A stretch of 64,000 bases of DNA from Pohlia nutans (taxonomy: Eukaryota; Streptophyta; Bryopsida; Bryales; Mniaceae). The stretch covers positions 7,960,213-8,024,212 of the forward strand of contig CM040093.1 in NCBI GenBank assembly GCA_022496805.1, written 5' to 3'. Below, piece after piece: positions 1-11,200 of this stretch. A program made the translations under genes and the position numbers. Positions within the stretch are counted from its first letter, which is position 1. Every line of letters begins with the position of its first letter. A model generated the notes under the pieces. The model saw only the letters and a program-made list of their open reading frames with translations, was not told the DNA's origin and ran no database searches.

Positions 1-257
1 TAGCCACCATAGTCGAACTCTCACTTCAGAGCATGGGATCAACTCGCAAACGAGTTGATTGCCAGAAACTCCTACTTCACAAAACACTCGACTATAATAT
101 AAAAAAATCGCTACTTTTCTTGCTTTTCTTTCTCTATTTCCTGTTCAGATTTCGGTTTTGTATGGTCCTGGTGTTCCAAGATCCAGCCTCAGAGTTCGAG
201 TGATCTGCCCATCACATACAACAAACCGTGCATCAGAAGATACTTGCCAACTTGATA

Positions 258-488
258 TTAGTCCCTAAAGGACCAGGAAGCCCAAATTGGTTTTTTATAG
301 TGGTTTTGAATAGATCCTACGTAGACGGCCTTTTATTCAAATTCATTTGTCTTTTGATCAACACGTGCAATGTTCTTTACTGATTCCAGTGATACAAGAT
401 TTGGTCCTATCTGAATTAAAATTTTCACAATAAGATCGATTGAATTTGTCATTTTAAAACTACGAATCCGTGGTCCTTTAAAGGTTAG
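258..488 (-). mobile_element. TTAA MITE, family A, copy 1
   Basis: Ends TTAGTCCCTAAAGGACCA and the inverse of TAACCTTTAAAGGACCA. The interior matches the other A copies in inverted orientation (ATTCATGGTTTTAAAATGAC-like block). Termini are partly decayed, so this is an older copy. Confidence 0.65.
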
Positions 489-607
489 GGTTGGACAGAG
501 TTGCGTGTCACTGTAAACGTACATAACGACGGAGGACAGACTATTCATGATACAATTGAGAACCAGAAAGTTTCGCGCAACTGAGATTGACAAGGTTGCA
601 ATGAGGT

Positions 608-863
608 TTAACCCCTAAGCGTCTAAAACGCCCAATATGGCCATCTGCATATATCACTGAACTTTGCAACGGTGGCATTTTCTCATTTTACCTCGGTTTC
701 CTGATTGCAATACATCATTTAAAAGCTCTTGTTCTCTTCTACACGATCAACAGTGTCGATCGTGTCAAACTGCAATCATTTTCACACAAACAGATGATTT
801 GCAGCAGGGGTCCAATTTTCCTACACTACTACAGACAATACAAAGTGGACGCTTAGGGGTTAA
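608..863 (+). mobile_element. TTAA MITE, family B, copy 1
   Basis: 256 bp. It starts TTAACCCCTAAGCGTC and ends GACGCTTAGGGGTTAA, a perfect 16-bp inverted repeat including TTAA. This intact copy has an unoccupied interior site near 712-715 that is occupied in the B copy at 38672. Confidence 0.85.
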
Positions 864-1169
864 GAAAATTGCGTTAGATACAACGAATTGACTTCCAATA
901 ATTGGCCACAATCAAGCAATGCACTGTCATGCTCAAGATCGGCTTACCTTCTTTGCAGAAATTGGTAAAATCCCCGACCGCTTGGCAACTCCGCCTGCAT
1001 ACACGCATTCACTTTCCACCGCAAACAAAAAAGGACACTGCGCCTGCTCGACAATGCAAACTAATCCGATTCATCAAAGCCGTACCAAAACAGAATACCA
1101 GTTTTCTACTCCACCGATTATAGAATTCAAGCACTCTAAAACACTCATGTACAAACTATAAACCTGTAG

Positions 1170-1560
1170 TTCGAATTAACAACTAATAAGCTTCTGTTGC
1201 CAAAAAACAAAGTTTGCAAACAAGTACATTCTCGAAAAGTTGAAGCTATCGCTGCAATTAATAGGACCTCAAAATTCGTAAGGCAAAATCCACAGTCAGT
1301 CAGGCCTCGAACTAAGAGCCGAAAGGCAAGTATGCAAAACCCTGTTGTTTCCGTGTCTCAATCCAAGTCATCCCGGCTTGGATTATAATAGCAAGTTGAA
1401 ATCAGGAATCCTCGGAAGGCATCTGGGATCGTTGGGGCCAAGGGGGATGCACCTCGACAACGGCACAGATTGCAACCAGGTATCGTTAATCGCACGGTGC
1501 TCTCAAGCGCTCTTCAGCATCATCTGATTCCTGCCAGGAAGATGTCTACTTGCCTTCGGT
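1170..1560 (+). pseudogene. Interrupted coding-like segment, product unknown
   Basis: After a TGTAG acceptor-like site at 1169, one frame reads a basic stretch (VRQNPQSVRPRTKSRKA). It meets TAA and TAG at 1386-1391 and then continues in the same frame (NPRKASGIVGAKGDAPRQRH) to a stop near 1556 after CLRCCKP. GC content is locally raised. It may be two exons with an unseen intron or a decayed gene. I recognise no family. Confidence 0.25.
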
Positions 1561-2522
1561 GTTGCAAGCCCTAATTCTCTGATCTGAATGGGCCTAGGAG
1601 ATTAGGGTTTTGTTGGAGCTTCTATACTAGGGCATTTTTTTTTTGATTTTTCATCTAGTGCCCAACTGGCGATAGCTTCAAATTGACATCAAAAGGCAAC
1701 TTTGCTTTGGCTCTTCATGTGAGTTTTCCGCAAACTGATCTCTCTTTTGATGGACGTGACCCCCAAAAGTAGAGAAACGAAAATTGATCCCCTGGAATTC
1801 TGGAGGAAAAAAAGAAGGGCTGAGTTGAGGGGCCATCATGGACTGTCAAGTAAGGGATCCCATGGAAAAGAGACGCGTGGCGGATGAGGTCAGCGAAAAA
1901 AGGGGTTTTGAATTGGGGTCCAGAAAAAAAAAAAAAAAGGCACCGTTTTTGGACCTTCAAAACTTTGCAACCCGAATTTTTTTAGGCTCCAACATACACT
2001 CTTTATTGGGAATTTGAACTATTGTTCACACAAACTACACCCCACTCACCCACTGTTCAGTCACTTTGCGGATAACTCTATGGTTGTCTTGAAGAGATAT
2101 CAAATTTTCACGGTCCAAAAGAGCAGGTATATAAATGGTACCTTTGCGAATAGTCTTGGAAAAATCCGTAACGATTTGCTAGAATGCGCACGTGCTTGTG
2201 AAAAGCCTTTCCAGCCTTCTTTTCATCTATCCATTATTGGGGACAGGGGACAGACAATTCCCATTGCGTTCAAAACGTTATAGGAACTTGGGAATCGGTT
2301 GTCCAACTCTTGGGTCAATTGAGTTGCAGCCGCTACACACCCAAACACCCTAAATTGTTAGAATATTGAGTGTCACATATGTCCATCATTTTAATTCTCC
2401 TAGTGGATGACCTGGCTAGACCAACCCATTTTTTCAAGCATCATTGAATGAATGCAGTTCCAGATGCAACAGTTAATTGGGCAGACAATATATACAATCA
2501 TTGAAATTTCTCTTTATAGCCC
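1561..2522. other. Intergenic
   Basis: Nothing recognised. A frame at 2014-2283 is open but lacks an ATG start and any support. Confidence 0.3.
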
Positions 2523-3105
2523 TTAACCCCTAAAGGACCGGGGGGGTTTTTAGCTTAGCTCTTGTTTTCTTGACTAGCTCTTATAACAAGCTCAATTCCT
2601 CATTGGTGTGGGTTAATTTTGATGATCGGCACCGTTGAAATTAAAGAAGACTTACATAGCTTTTGTATGAAAAAAGGATCAACACAATCGCACAATTTTT
2701 GAGAAAATGCCACCGTTGAGAAGATTGATGGAACTTGTTCAGGGTATTTTGTACATATGCTGAAATCGGATTGATCAAAAGTGCTCCAAATTTTTTGAAA
2801 TTTCTACCATGCATAATGATCATCATTTTGAACATGTGCAAAAAAATTCAAATAATTTGGAGGTGTGAGGAGAAAGATATGAGGGTCTCAAGTGACGCCC
2901 AAATAACCTCCTTGCAACTCAAAAAAATCACCAAAAATTGCACACTTCATGAAATTTCGATCAAGAAGTACTCACGGATTCAGCTCTCAAAAAGAACTAG
3001 GGTCTCTTTGTTGCTCACTTTACAATTCACGGTCCAACAACTCGAAATTCCTCACTTTTTAGTTCCAAAAGCCACGTGGTGGCCTCGTGGTCCTTTAGGG
3101 GTTAA
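2523..3105 (+). mobile_element. TTAA MITE, family F, copy 1
   Basis: 583 bp with perfect 17-bp ends TTAACCCCTAAAGGACC and their inverse. The terminal inverted repeat equals that of family A but the interior is different. Confidence 0.8.
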
Positions 3106-3439
3106 GCTCATGCTCTATAGTATGTTGATTTGTGTGCTACAGTTAGGGACAAAACTCGATCACTATACCCTTGAAAATAGATAGACGAACTATCTCCAAC
3201 ACTCCATTCACAATGGTCCTTATTATTATTATTATTATTATTATTAAATTATGGATTTTTGAAGAATCAACACAAGCCCATGCATACATCAATTGACGTT
3301 AAAATTCTAAGTTATGATAGATTGAAAATTTGATAGTCAATTTTCATGTAGGGCTTATCAGTTGTCATCTACACACATACATTTTAGTAAAAAGTAGAAT
3401 ATTGCAATTGCTTACGCATGAAAATGCATGACTTCAACA

Positions 3440-3700
3440 TAAGGAGTTGGGAAATCACACCCTTTTGGATCTGTGGATCTATAGTAGTTCTTTTTATAAA
3501 ATAATCCGAAAATCATCAAAGCTCTACAGTATTATTTTATAAAAAATTCATAAAGTGTCAGGGAACATGGATTCAATGAACTATCATTGGAGAGAAGCAA
3601 TCAACTCAACCTTTGTTGGACTTAACTAATCTGACGAAATCTTGTATTTCAAAATCCCGTATGCTATTCTCAGACAAAATATGGCCTCGGGGAGGTGACT
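3440..3700 (-). repeat. Repeat P, copy 1
   Basis: Inverted match to 19384-19679, including AATGAACTATCATTGG and the TTTATAAAAAATTCATAAAG-like block. Confidence 0.45.
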
Positions 3701-4659
3701 ATCGGAATTTTAGAAAACAACGTGAAATAAAAAAATAGGGTCAATTTAATTTGTTTAGGGTAAAATTTATAATTTTGTTAGATCTACCATAGCATCGGAA
3801 ATATGTCCCCTACATGATTATATGTAAAATAGGGTGGTGGATAATTCCTCCATTTTACTAATCAATAGAAAAAAAGAGGATCATAGACATACTTAGGACC
3901 CCTCTAAAACTGTGTAGTAGGATCAGTAGAATAATTATGAATTTGACTACTTGGATGAAGAAGTGTGTAATTTCTGTCCAAACTTTGAATCAAGCGCGTT
4001 AGTATGGAGGGAAATGTCGTGGGATTCTTTTGGGGGGAAATAATGTGTTGGCACTCCTTCACGGCCGTTGGGTTTTGCAACGGCGCAGAACATGTGGGAC
4101 CTCGCTAGATGCTTAGAACTTGACAGCCTCCATAGTCACCCTCAACCACTTCCTGCGATCGGTTTTGGTTTTGTCACAACCTCAGTCCTTGATCGTCAAG
4201 CTCACGCTTTTACTGAGCATTTTCTAAGGTTTCTTTCATGCAGATTGGTGCTGCAAAGTGGCCACTTCTTTTGCAATGTTTTCCGCGTGTATTTGCTTTA
4301 GGGTTTAGCTTTCGTGGTTTGTTTCTTCTTTATTGGATTTGTGTTCAGGATTTTTCTCAAGTTTTGTTAGAGCGATTTCAAGGTAAGGCTTGCTTAGGGT
4401 TTGAGTAAGCATAGAGGATTAGGTGAAGCATGGAGTTTGGTTTTGCAATACTATAGTACTCCGTCCACTATTTGGTACTTGTACAATTTATAAAAAAACA
4501 TGTGCCAAAAATTAGCCTCTTTAAACAATTACAAATAAATATAGGGTGCTAAAAAATACGTCAAAGTAGCTTTTTATTTACAAATAGGGAGGGAAAAAAT
4601 ATTAAGAGGTGCATAAATATCCCCCTATTAAATACCCCATTATCGCACGTGGTTACGAA

Positions 4660-4735
4660 ACGTAAGGGGGTGTGATCGCCCCGAGAATATGGCCAGATTG
4701 GGAGATGAGTACCACAAGTGCTAAAGAACCTTATG
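4660..4735 (+). repeat. Repeat P, internally deleted
   Basis: It joins the two ends of P (GGTGTGATCGCCCC and ATATGGCCAGATTGGGAGAT) with no middle. Confidence 0.35.
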
Positions 4736-4970
4736 AAGACATAACTAACAATTCATCAGGTTAGCCATGCCTCTGGAAAATGGCGAGTTGGAGGGTGAAT
4801 TTGCCACAAGGCCGGTTTCAAAAGAGCCCTGGGCGAGCCTGCGGTGGGGGAACATTTGAGCCCGAGTGCACTAAGCAACTTTGCGGGCCCTTGTTGCGTG
4901 TGACGGTGGAGATGCTCTTAGAACCCACATGTGGGATAAGACGATAAGATATTTGAAAAATGATTAGGTT

Positions 4971-5341
4971 AAGAGCATCTCCACTCGTACATGAAAACTT
5001 TGTGACATTGAAACTTCATCACTAGTGGGGGCTACTTATTTGGAGGGTGGGTCACTTGATTACTCCACTCACTATATTAACTTTCAACCAATCATTTGTC
5101 TCCTAGTGTGCAATTTAAGCAAAAACTTAATAATCTTCATCATAATTTATTATCCAACCTATTAATTGTTGAAGGAAAAGTAATACTTACCGGAGAATCC
5201 TCTGGCACGTCCAAACATTTATTGCTCACATTTCATCCAAGGTTTGTCATCCTCATCTATTTTGCAGTACGATTGGCAATTCTCTAAATTTGGATAAGAA
5301 ATTCTTATCCAGTTGATCATTTTGTGGGCTGATGCTCTTAA
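4971..5341. mobile_element. PIF/Harbinger-type MITE (GAGCATC ends)
   Basis: Ends AAGAGCATCTCCAC and the inverse of TAAGAGCATCAGCCCAC, with TTA/TAA at the borders. This is a common plant Tourist-like terminus. A further single end of the same type lies at 4902-4922, and another near 22000. Confidence 0.45.
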
Positions 5342-5432
5342 AACTTGGAAAAACTCCAAAATCAATTTAAAATAAGATCACGTTGATAAAGTGCTTCCAA
5401 AAAGGTGTCCACGTTATATTTTTATTCATCCA

Positions 5433-5979
5433 TTAACCCCTAAACGTCCAGGCATCCAGTTTCTGGATGTTTGTTGGTCAAACCCAATTTTGATCTTGAA
5501 GACGACTTTTGTTGCTAATACACCCAACTAAGAAAATGAAGTTTATTAAGTCTAGTTTGAACTCCACTTTTCAAATCTTAAAAATTCCAATTATTGAGTA
5601 TTTTATTGCTTGTGCAAGCTTTGTAGCTCAAGGTTTGAATTACACTACATAGGATGTTCACCTTTCGAATTTCAAAATTTAAATAAAAATTTTCTATGGA
5701 AAACATATCATGTGATTCTCCATTGTAATTTGTACCTGCTCCCAAAAAAAAATTAATTTTTTAAAGCTTTTTTGTAATAAAATTTATTTTTTGAAGTATT
5801 TGACTTAAAAATTTGTTAAAAAGGCCGTATTAAATAAAAAAAATCTGAAAATTTCAAGACTGATAGGAAACATTCAATTCTATGCATGAAAAATATTACA
5901 AAATATATTTTGATAAATCTTGAAGGCTAAATTGTGTAGTTTGACTTTCCTACAAAGGAGTGGTACGTTTAAGGGTTAA
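5433..5979 (+). mobile_element. TTAA MITE, distant relative of family D
   Basis: 547 bp. It starts TTAACCCCTAAACGTCCA and ends TGGTACGTTTAAGGGTTAA. The middle (AAGTCTAGTTTGAACTCCAC) resembles the D elements at 39348-40817. Confidence 0.75.
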
Positions 5980-6030
5980 ATATGGACCACTTGTTTGTTC
6001 AAGGCTTGTCCAGAAAAATGTAAACCCACC

Positions 6031-6847
6031 TTAACCCTTTAGTGCCTAAGTAACTACTAAGTGGTCACTAGATCACTAGAAAATGAAATGTTGTAAAATC
6101 TGTGAACCATCTCAATTCAATGTCTGAAGTTCAGTAGTGTAACTTTGCAGATGATGCAAAAAGAAAATTTGGAATTTGACTTTTTTAGCTATCCAAATAC
6201 CTATGTACAAAACACCAAAATATTGCAAATACCTCAAAAGACAGCATATACTTACAAATACAACACATATACTACGTGGTATTTCTTGTGTTTGGAAGTT
6301 TGTTATCTTGTATTTTATTTTGGGACTCTGTTCTCTTGTTCATGTTCCATTAGTGTATGTAGTCCGATCTTGATCAATGTACCAACTCTTTTATTATTTT
6401 AACGTATAAACTTTGTCCTAAACCGTACATGGATAAGTCACCCTCACTTATAAAATTCACAATAATTATGTATGAGTCCATTCTTGACGTGAAAGATTGC
6501 AATAGAGAGGTGTTGGCACAGGTCATTGCTGAACATCTTCACTTTCATTTTAGAAAATTTAACCCAAATTCTATTTAAACTTGAAGTCACACCCCCCCCC
6601 CTCCCCAAATCTCATTTTTGAGTGTGCATTATACGGTTCAAAGACATACTACCGGTATAATCTTCCAATTCAACGGTTGGATCTTACCAAGATTTAACCG
6701 ACACTTGTTTTATTAAGCTATATTTACATTTATACAGTTGAATACTATTAATGGTATCCCTAATTTCAATAGAGATTTTTTTTTTAAAAATACATCACCC
6801 AAAGAACTGTGGTTTCTTCAGAACCACCCTGGGCACTAAAGGGTTAA
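6031..6847 (+). mobile_element. TTAA MITE, family E, copy 1
   Basis: 817 bp with ends TTAACCCTTTAGTGCC and inverse GGCACTAAAGGGTTAA. It contains an 85-codon open frame (6145-6402) that also stays open in the copies at 41279-41506 and 57434-57682. Confidence 0.85.
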
Positions 6848-7328
6848 GAATAAGAGTATATAATACACCGAAATGGCTATTTGGGATGGCATGATTATTG
6901 ATAAGTATGAAACTTGGTCCGTTCAACGTAACAACGCCACCATCACACATCACAAAAGTTGCAACGAAACCACCATATGTAGCTTATGTCAAATAGTACG
7001 TCATTATCACAAATACTATAGACCATAAAGATGGAACAGAACACCAAGCCTTTTTCGGGGCCAGGGCGAATAAAGTGTATCTTCGAACCACCCATCGTTC
7101 AAAGCCCACCGGACAACTTAGGACCCTTTAAACCATACTAAATGACCATTTCCATGGCACAAAATAGGCGAGTGAAACACACAAACTCAAAGTAACTTAT
7201 CCCAGGTCTGGTATGCATTCCACTTCAAGTTAAAAAAAGTGGATAAAATCAAAATTTTCTTGAACCTCGGAGAGACTCTGCACTCTAGAACTACTTGCAA
7301 TTCTGGTCAACAATTTGACTGCCTACAC

Positions 7329-7543
7329 TTAACCCTTGATGGGGATAATAGATACGTTGGCGTATATTTGACATTTGTTGTAAATAGAAAGTTCCAAATT
7401 GAGACCCCAATAGCTCATTAAAAGCATGTCAACGTGAATTTTTACTTCACTTTTGATCTTAAACCCATCAAAGGTGTGGAACCATGCCAAATACAATGGA
7501 ATATTGTTGTATAATACCGGTTGGAAAGTCCTTTAAGGGTTAA
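7329..7543 (+). mobile_element. TTAA MITE, family G, copy 1
   Basis: 215 bp bounded by TTAACCCTTGATGG and CTTTAAGGGTTAA. The interior (GTTGGCGTATATTTGACATT) matches the copy at 53036. Confidence 0.75.
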
Positions 7544-7907
7544 ATATTATTGCACACTCTGATATACTCCATATGGGTACTTCATGCTTGAACTTGAAAA
7601 AGGTCTAATATACAAGTTAAGCTCTAGAAATTAAAAAGGCTATTTAGCTCTTCCGCCAAAACCTCTGAGGCCGACAAAACTCTAATGACATTATTATTGC
7701 CGCTCATTTGAGAGGCTTGTAGGGAAATGGCTCCTCTTCTGACAATTCTGCATCCTCATCCTCCATCTTTGAGTAATAATATGCAAATTGGCACAGTATC
7801 TAATTTAGTCTGGTCAAAGAAACCAAGCAGAGTTTGACTGGTAAATTCCCACCATTGTGAACATTCAACCAGTTTTTCACATGGCTAGTTTGGCTTTTGC
7901 TAACTAG

Positions 7908-7910
<3 letters not shown>

Positions 7911-7939
<29 letters not shown>
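7911..7939. repeat. (TA)n microsatellite
   Basis: About 14 TA units. Confidence 0.95.
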
Positions 7940-7941
<2 letters not shown>

Positions 7942-8257
7942 CTAATTTAGATCCGTAACTATTTGGTGGTTTCAAATTTGAGTGATTGGACCGGTTCACT
8001 TTAAACTAACTGCTAATTCTTCCCAAACATAGGCAAAGAGAACCGACCTCTATTTACAAATTGATTAATCAAAATTGACACTTCACCAATTGAATTTCAA
8101 AACCTAACAAATTCTTAAGAAAAGTGACACGTGGCATGTCTTAATTGGTTGGAACCCCTAAAACAGACATAACAACTGACACATCTTGAGCCTATGACCA
8201 AATGATTTCAAAACAGTAGGGACTATTACTAGTTCTTCTCAAATCCTCTGTTAAAAC

Positions 8258-11200
8258 CTAAAGGACAATCCAAGTAAATTTTCCTCCAAGATTTATCAAT
8301 AGCAATACTTTTACATCAACACACAACACACAGAGAATCGAGATAATCGTATGACGATAATTAAAATTTCTCCTAGGCAAACAGAGTTTCTGAAAGGATA
8401 CGAAAATGTCAAGGAGGACACACACTGCTGCATCCACCAGCCATGCCAGATTCGGCTTCAGCTGCGCCCATTCCATGCTTCGAACCAGAATACTGCCGTA
8501 CATGAATGATCCCCATTAATCCAAAATCAATGTTTGCATGTCCAGATGATGACTGATAGACCATAAGTGACCGATAGGCCATTTTCTGGTCGCAGCCCAA
8601 ATAGTAGTGACTGCCCATGGTCAAGAAATGACATTTTTTCGGGTTTTGAATTTTGGGTCAAAATTAGGGGTAGAGATCATGTTCTACTGCTGTTTGAGTT
8701 TAGGGGTTAAAACTTCTACATTGCTACTGTTGGACTCAGACACTAACTGCTAAAGAACCATTGTGAATAAAGAGTCGATTAGAGGTAGTTCATCTATCCA
8801 TGCATGGAGGATATGGGCAGCGAGGAGGTTCAGAAGAAAAAACATACCTGCCCACATATGTCGCATTGCCCAAGAGAGCAAACACAAACATCAAAGGGTT
8901 GAGACCCTCCACTGTGCCTCTTTTAATCTGAAAAACAACACATGATCAACCAACATAAAATCCTATCCAAAATTCTTTTTGTGCACAATCTTGAGCTCAT
9001 CACCATGCATGCTCTCTATAGACTTTTGGGTTGTCATCCAAGGGTGAATTTAGAGAATATTAGTTATGCAGACCCCCAGTTTAAAACATGTTGCTGTCAA
9101 AATAACATTAAAAAGTACCACTGGAATATTGTTTCGACAGCGAGTTTTGCAGTAATGAAAATCGTCTGCCAGCAACAATGGAAAATTAATCAAGGATTTG
9201 TGAGTAGAGGTTTAGTGTTTACATTGAGGTAGATTTGAGGAAGCCGTCCGCCCATGTAGATACATGCCATGATCCATCCAAACACTTCACCTAAAGGAGA
9301 AGCCTCTTCTCCTAGAAATGGATCACCCAGGCTATGAAAACGACCAACATGAGTAGTACCCCCAGTAGTGCCACGTGGGCTTGTGATTAAGCTCAAGCCT
9401 AATGATCCAACTATCAACACACTGGATGCCATCTGCACCCCAAAAAGATCACAAAATATCCAAAATTAATAAACAAATCAATCCAGTACCTTGATGGTAA
9501 TATGGTAATAGCATTTGCTGATGAGTTTTATCAAGCATAATGTCAACTCAATCCAAAACATGCAGATGCTGCTAGAATGGGTGTGCAAGAGATTGTTGGG
9601 AGGGATCACAAGAGCATCCAAGTAACTGCGATCATTTAGACGCTCTTGCAATCCCATTTCACAAGTGAGATTTGTATATTACTAGTAGAAATCTTGTCAA
9701 ATATGACCTGTTTTCAACGACTAAATTCTGTTGTGACTTGTTTATAGTGACTCAAAATTACAATTTTCAGTCACTGTGTACCAAGTCACAACGAAATTTA
9801 GTCATTAAAGACAAGTCACATTTGACATGATTTCTATTACTATGGTCATATTCGTTATATTGAGACTTTTAGCTGATTTTGAGACAGAATGCCAGTTATT
9901 CAAAAATTCATTTAAAAAATAATAATTGAAACCAAAAAAAAATTAATGCTCAAATAGTGATTTTATAACGAAATTCCAAAAGGTGGTGTTGTTAAATATT
10001 TATAAAAAAATAGTAGTAAGGAGATAAAACGGTTTATCTTTGAGTCGAACATAAAAATGAGATTGCGAAAAGTCTGAATATAACGAATATGGCCTTTACT
10101 GTGTTGATCGTAGGGCTTAGGGCTTAGATTCAAGAGTAGGATTATGAGTTATGATCTTCTTATGACTAGTCAATGAGACAGTGACATAATTGAAGATTAG
10201 ACATGACATTGATGGCTTACTCCTCGTATTGCTGAGGTAGAGAGCGACGAAGACGAAGGTCGACGAGGGCGAGATTCAATGAAAACTGGCTGCTCTGAGT
10301 CTTCTCCGCTGAGCAAGTAGCTGTTGTAGCCACCTCCAGTTGAGCCTCTTGAGCCTGAGACACTGTATGAGCCTATTGGTTGGGCGTAGCTGCTGGCAAG
10401 AGACCTTGCAGATCTGCATAACAGATGTCACCAAATATAATTATGTCTCACATTCACCTTTTAAAAAGATTGTCACTTTAAATTTGTAACAACACGAAAA
10501 CGTAATTATGTAAACGTAATTACTTTTTCTACAACCACGTTTCGAATTTGAGTTACTTAGCATAATCTCAAAGAGGACACAGTTTGGTGATATGATAGTG
10601 ACAAAAATTAAAACTTGGGAATCTCTGAGTCGGAATAGAAACCAAAAAAAAGGAGTAGTTATGGATTAAATAACACTTAAGAGCATTATTGGATAAGTTT
10701 CACAATTCAATCATAAATCTCCATATTTGTGCTTTTGGTTAATCTAAAATCTTAGATAGAAGAGAAGGGTTATGGACTACATAATCGATGAGGGCTGGTA
10801 AGCCCGAGCCAATTACGGGACATAACCTATTGTACGCTCGTTTAATCAAGATTGTTCAATTTTAGCACAGTTTTGGTTATGAGTTCTAATCCATGAGTGA
10901 ATAGCCTATCATCTTGTGCCACATTTGCTCAAAAAATGGCACGGTAGGTTATGGGTTATAAATCTCCTTTGACTAGCTAATGATTGAGACAAAGCCACAG
11001 GTGCCTCAAAATCTAGACTTCTCTTCTCAAATGGCTGATATAAACTATAATAAGTGCAAACTTTCTGCTCTGTAATAAGAGGAGATTCTCAAACATGACT
11101 TGAAAACCCTACACAAAACTAATGTCTAAGGACAAGATTCTAGAGCTTAGAATTGTGCGAGGTCCATAATGTTTAAAAGAAACAATGAAATCTCACAAGC

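Larger units (their letters stand above)
3106..4970. other. Intergenic
   Basis: It holds an (ATT)n microsatellite at 3220-3246 and repeat P pieces. At 4030-4310 a GC-raised stretch has a 77-codon frame that could be a first exon, but nothing connects to it. Confidence 0.3.

Noticed and set aside
4456..4605. Stowaway-like MITE (CTCCGTCC end)
   Set aside because: No convincing partner end was found.
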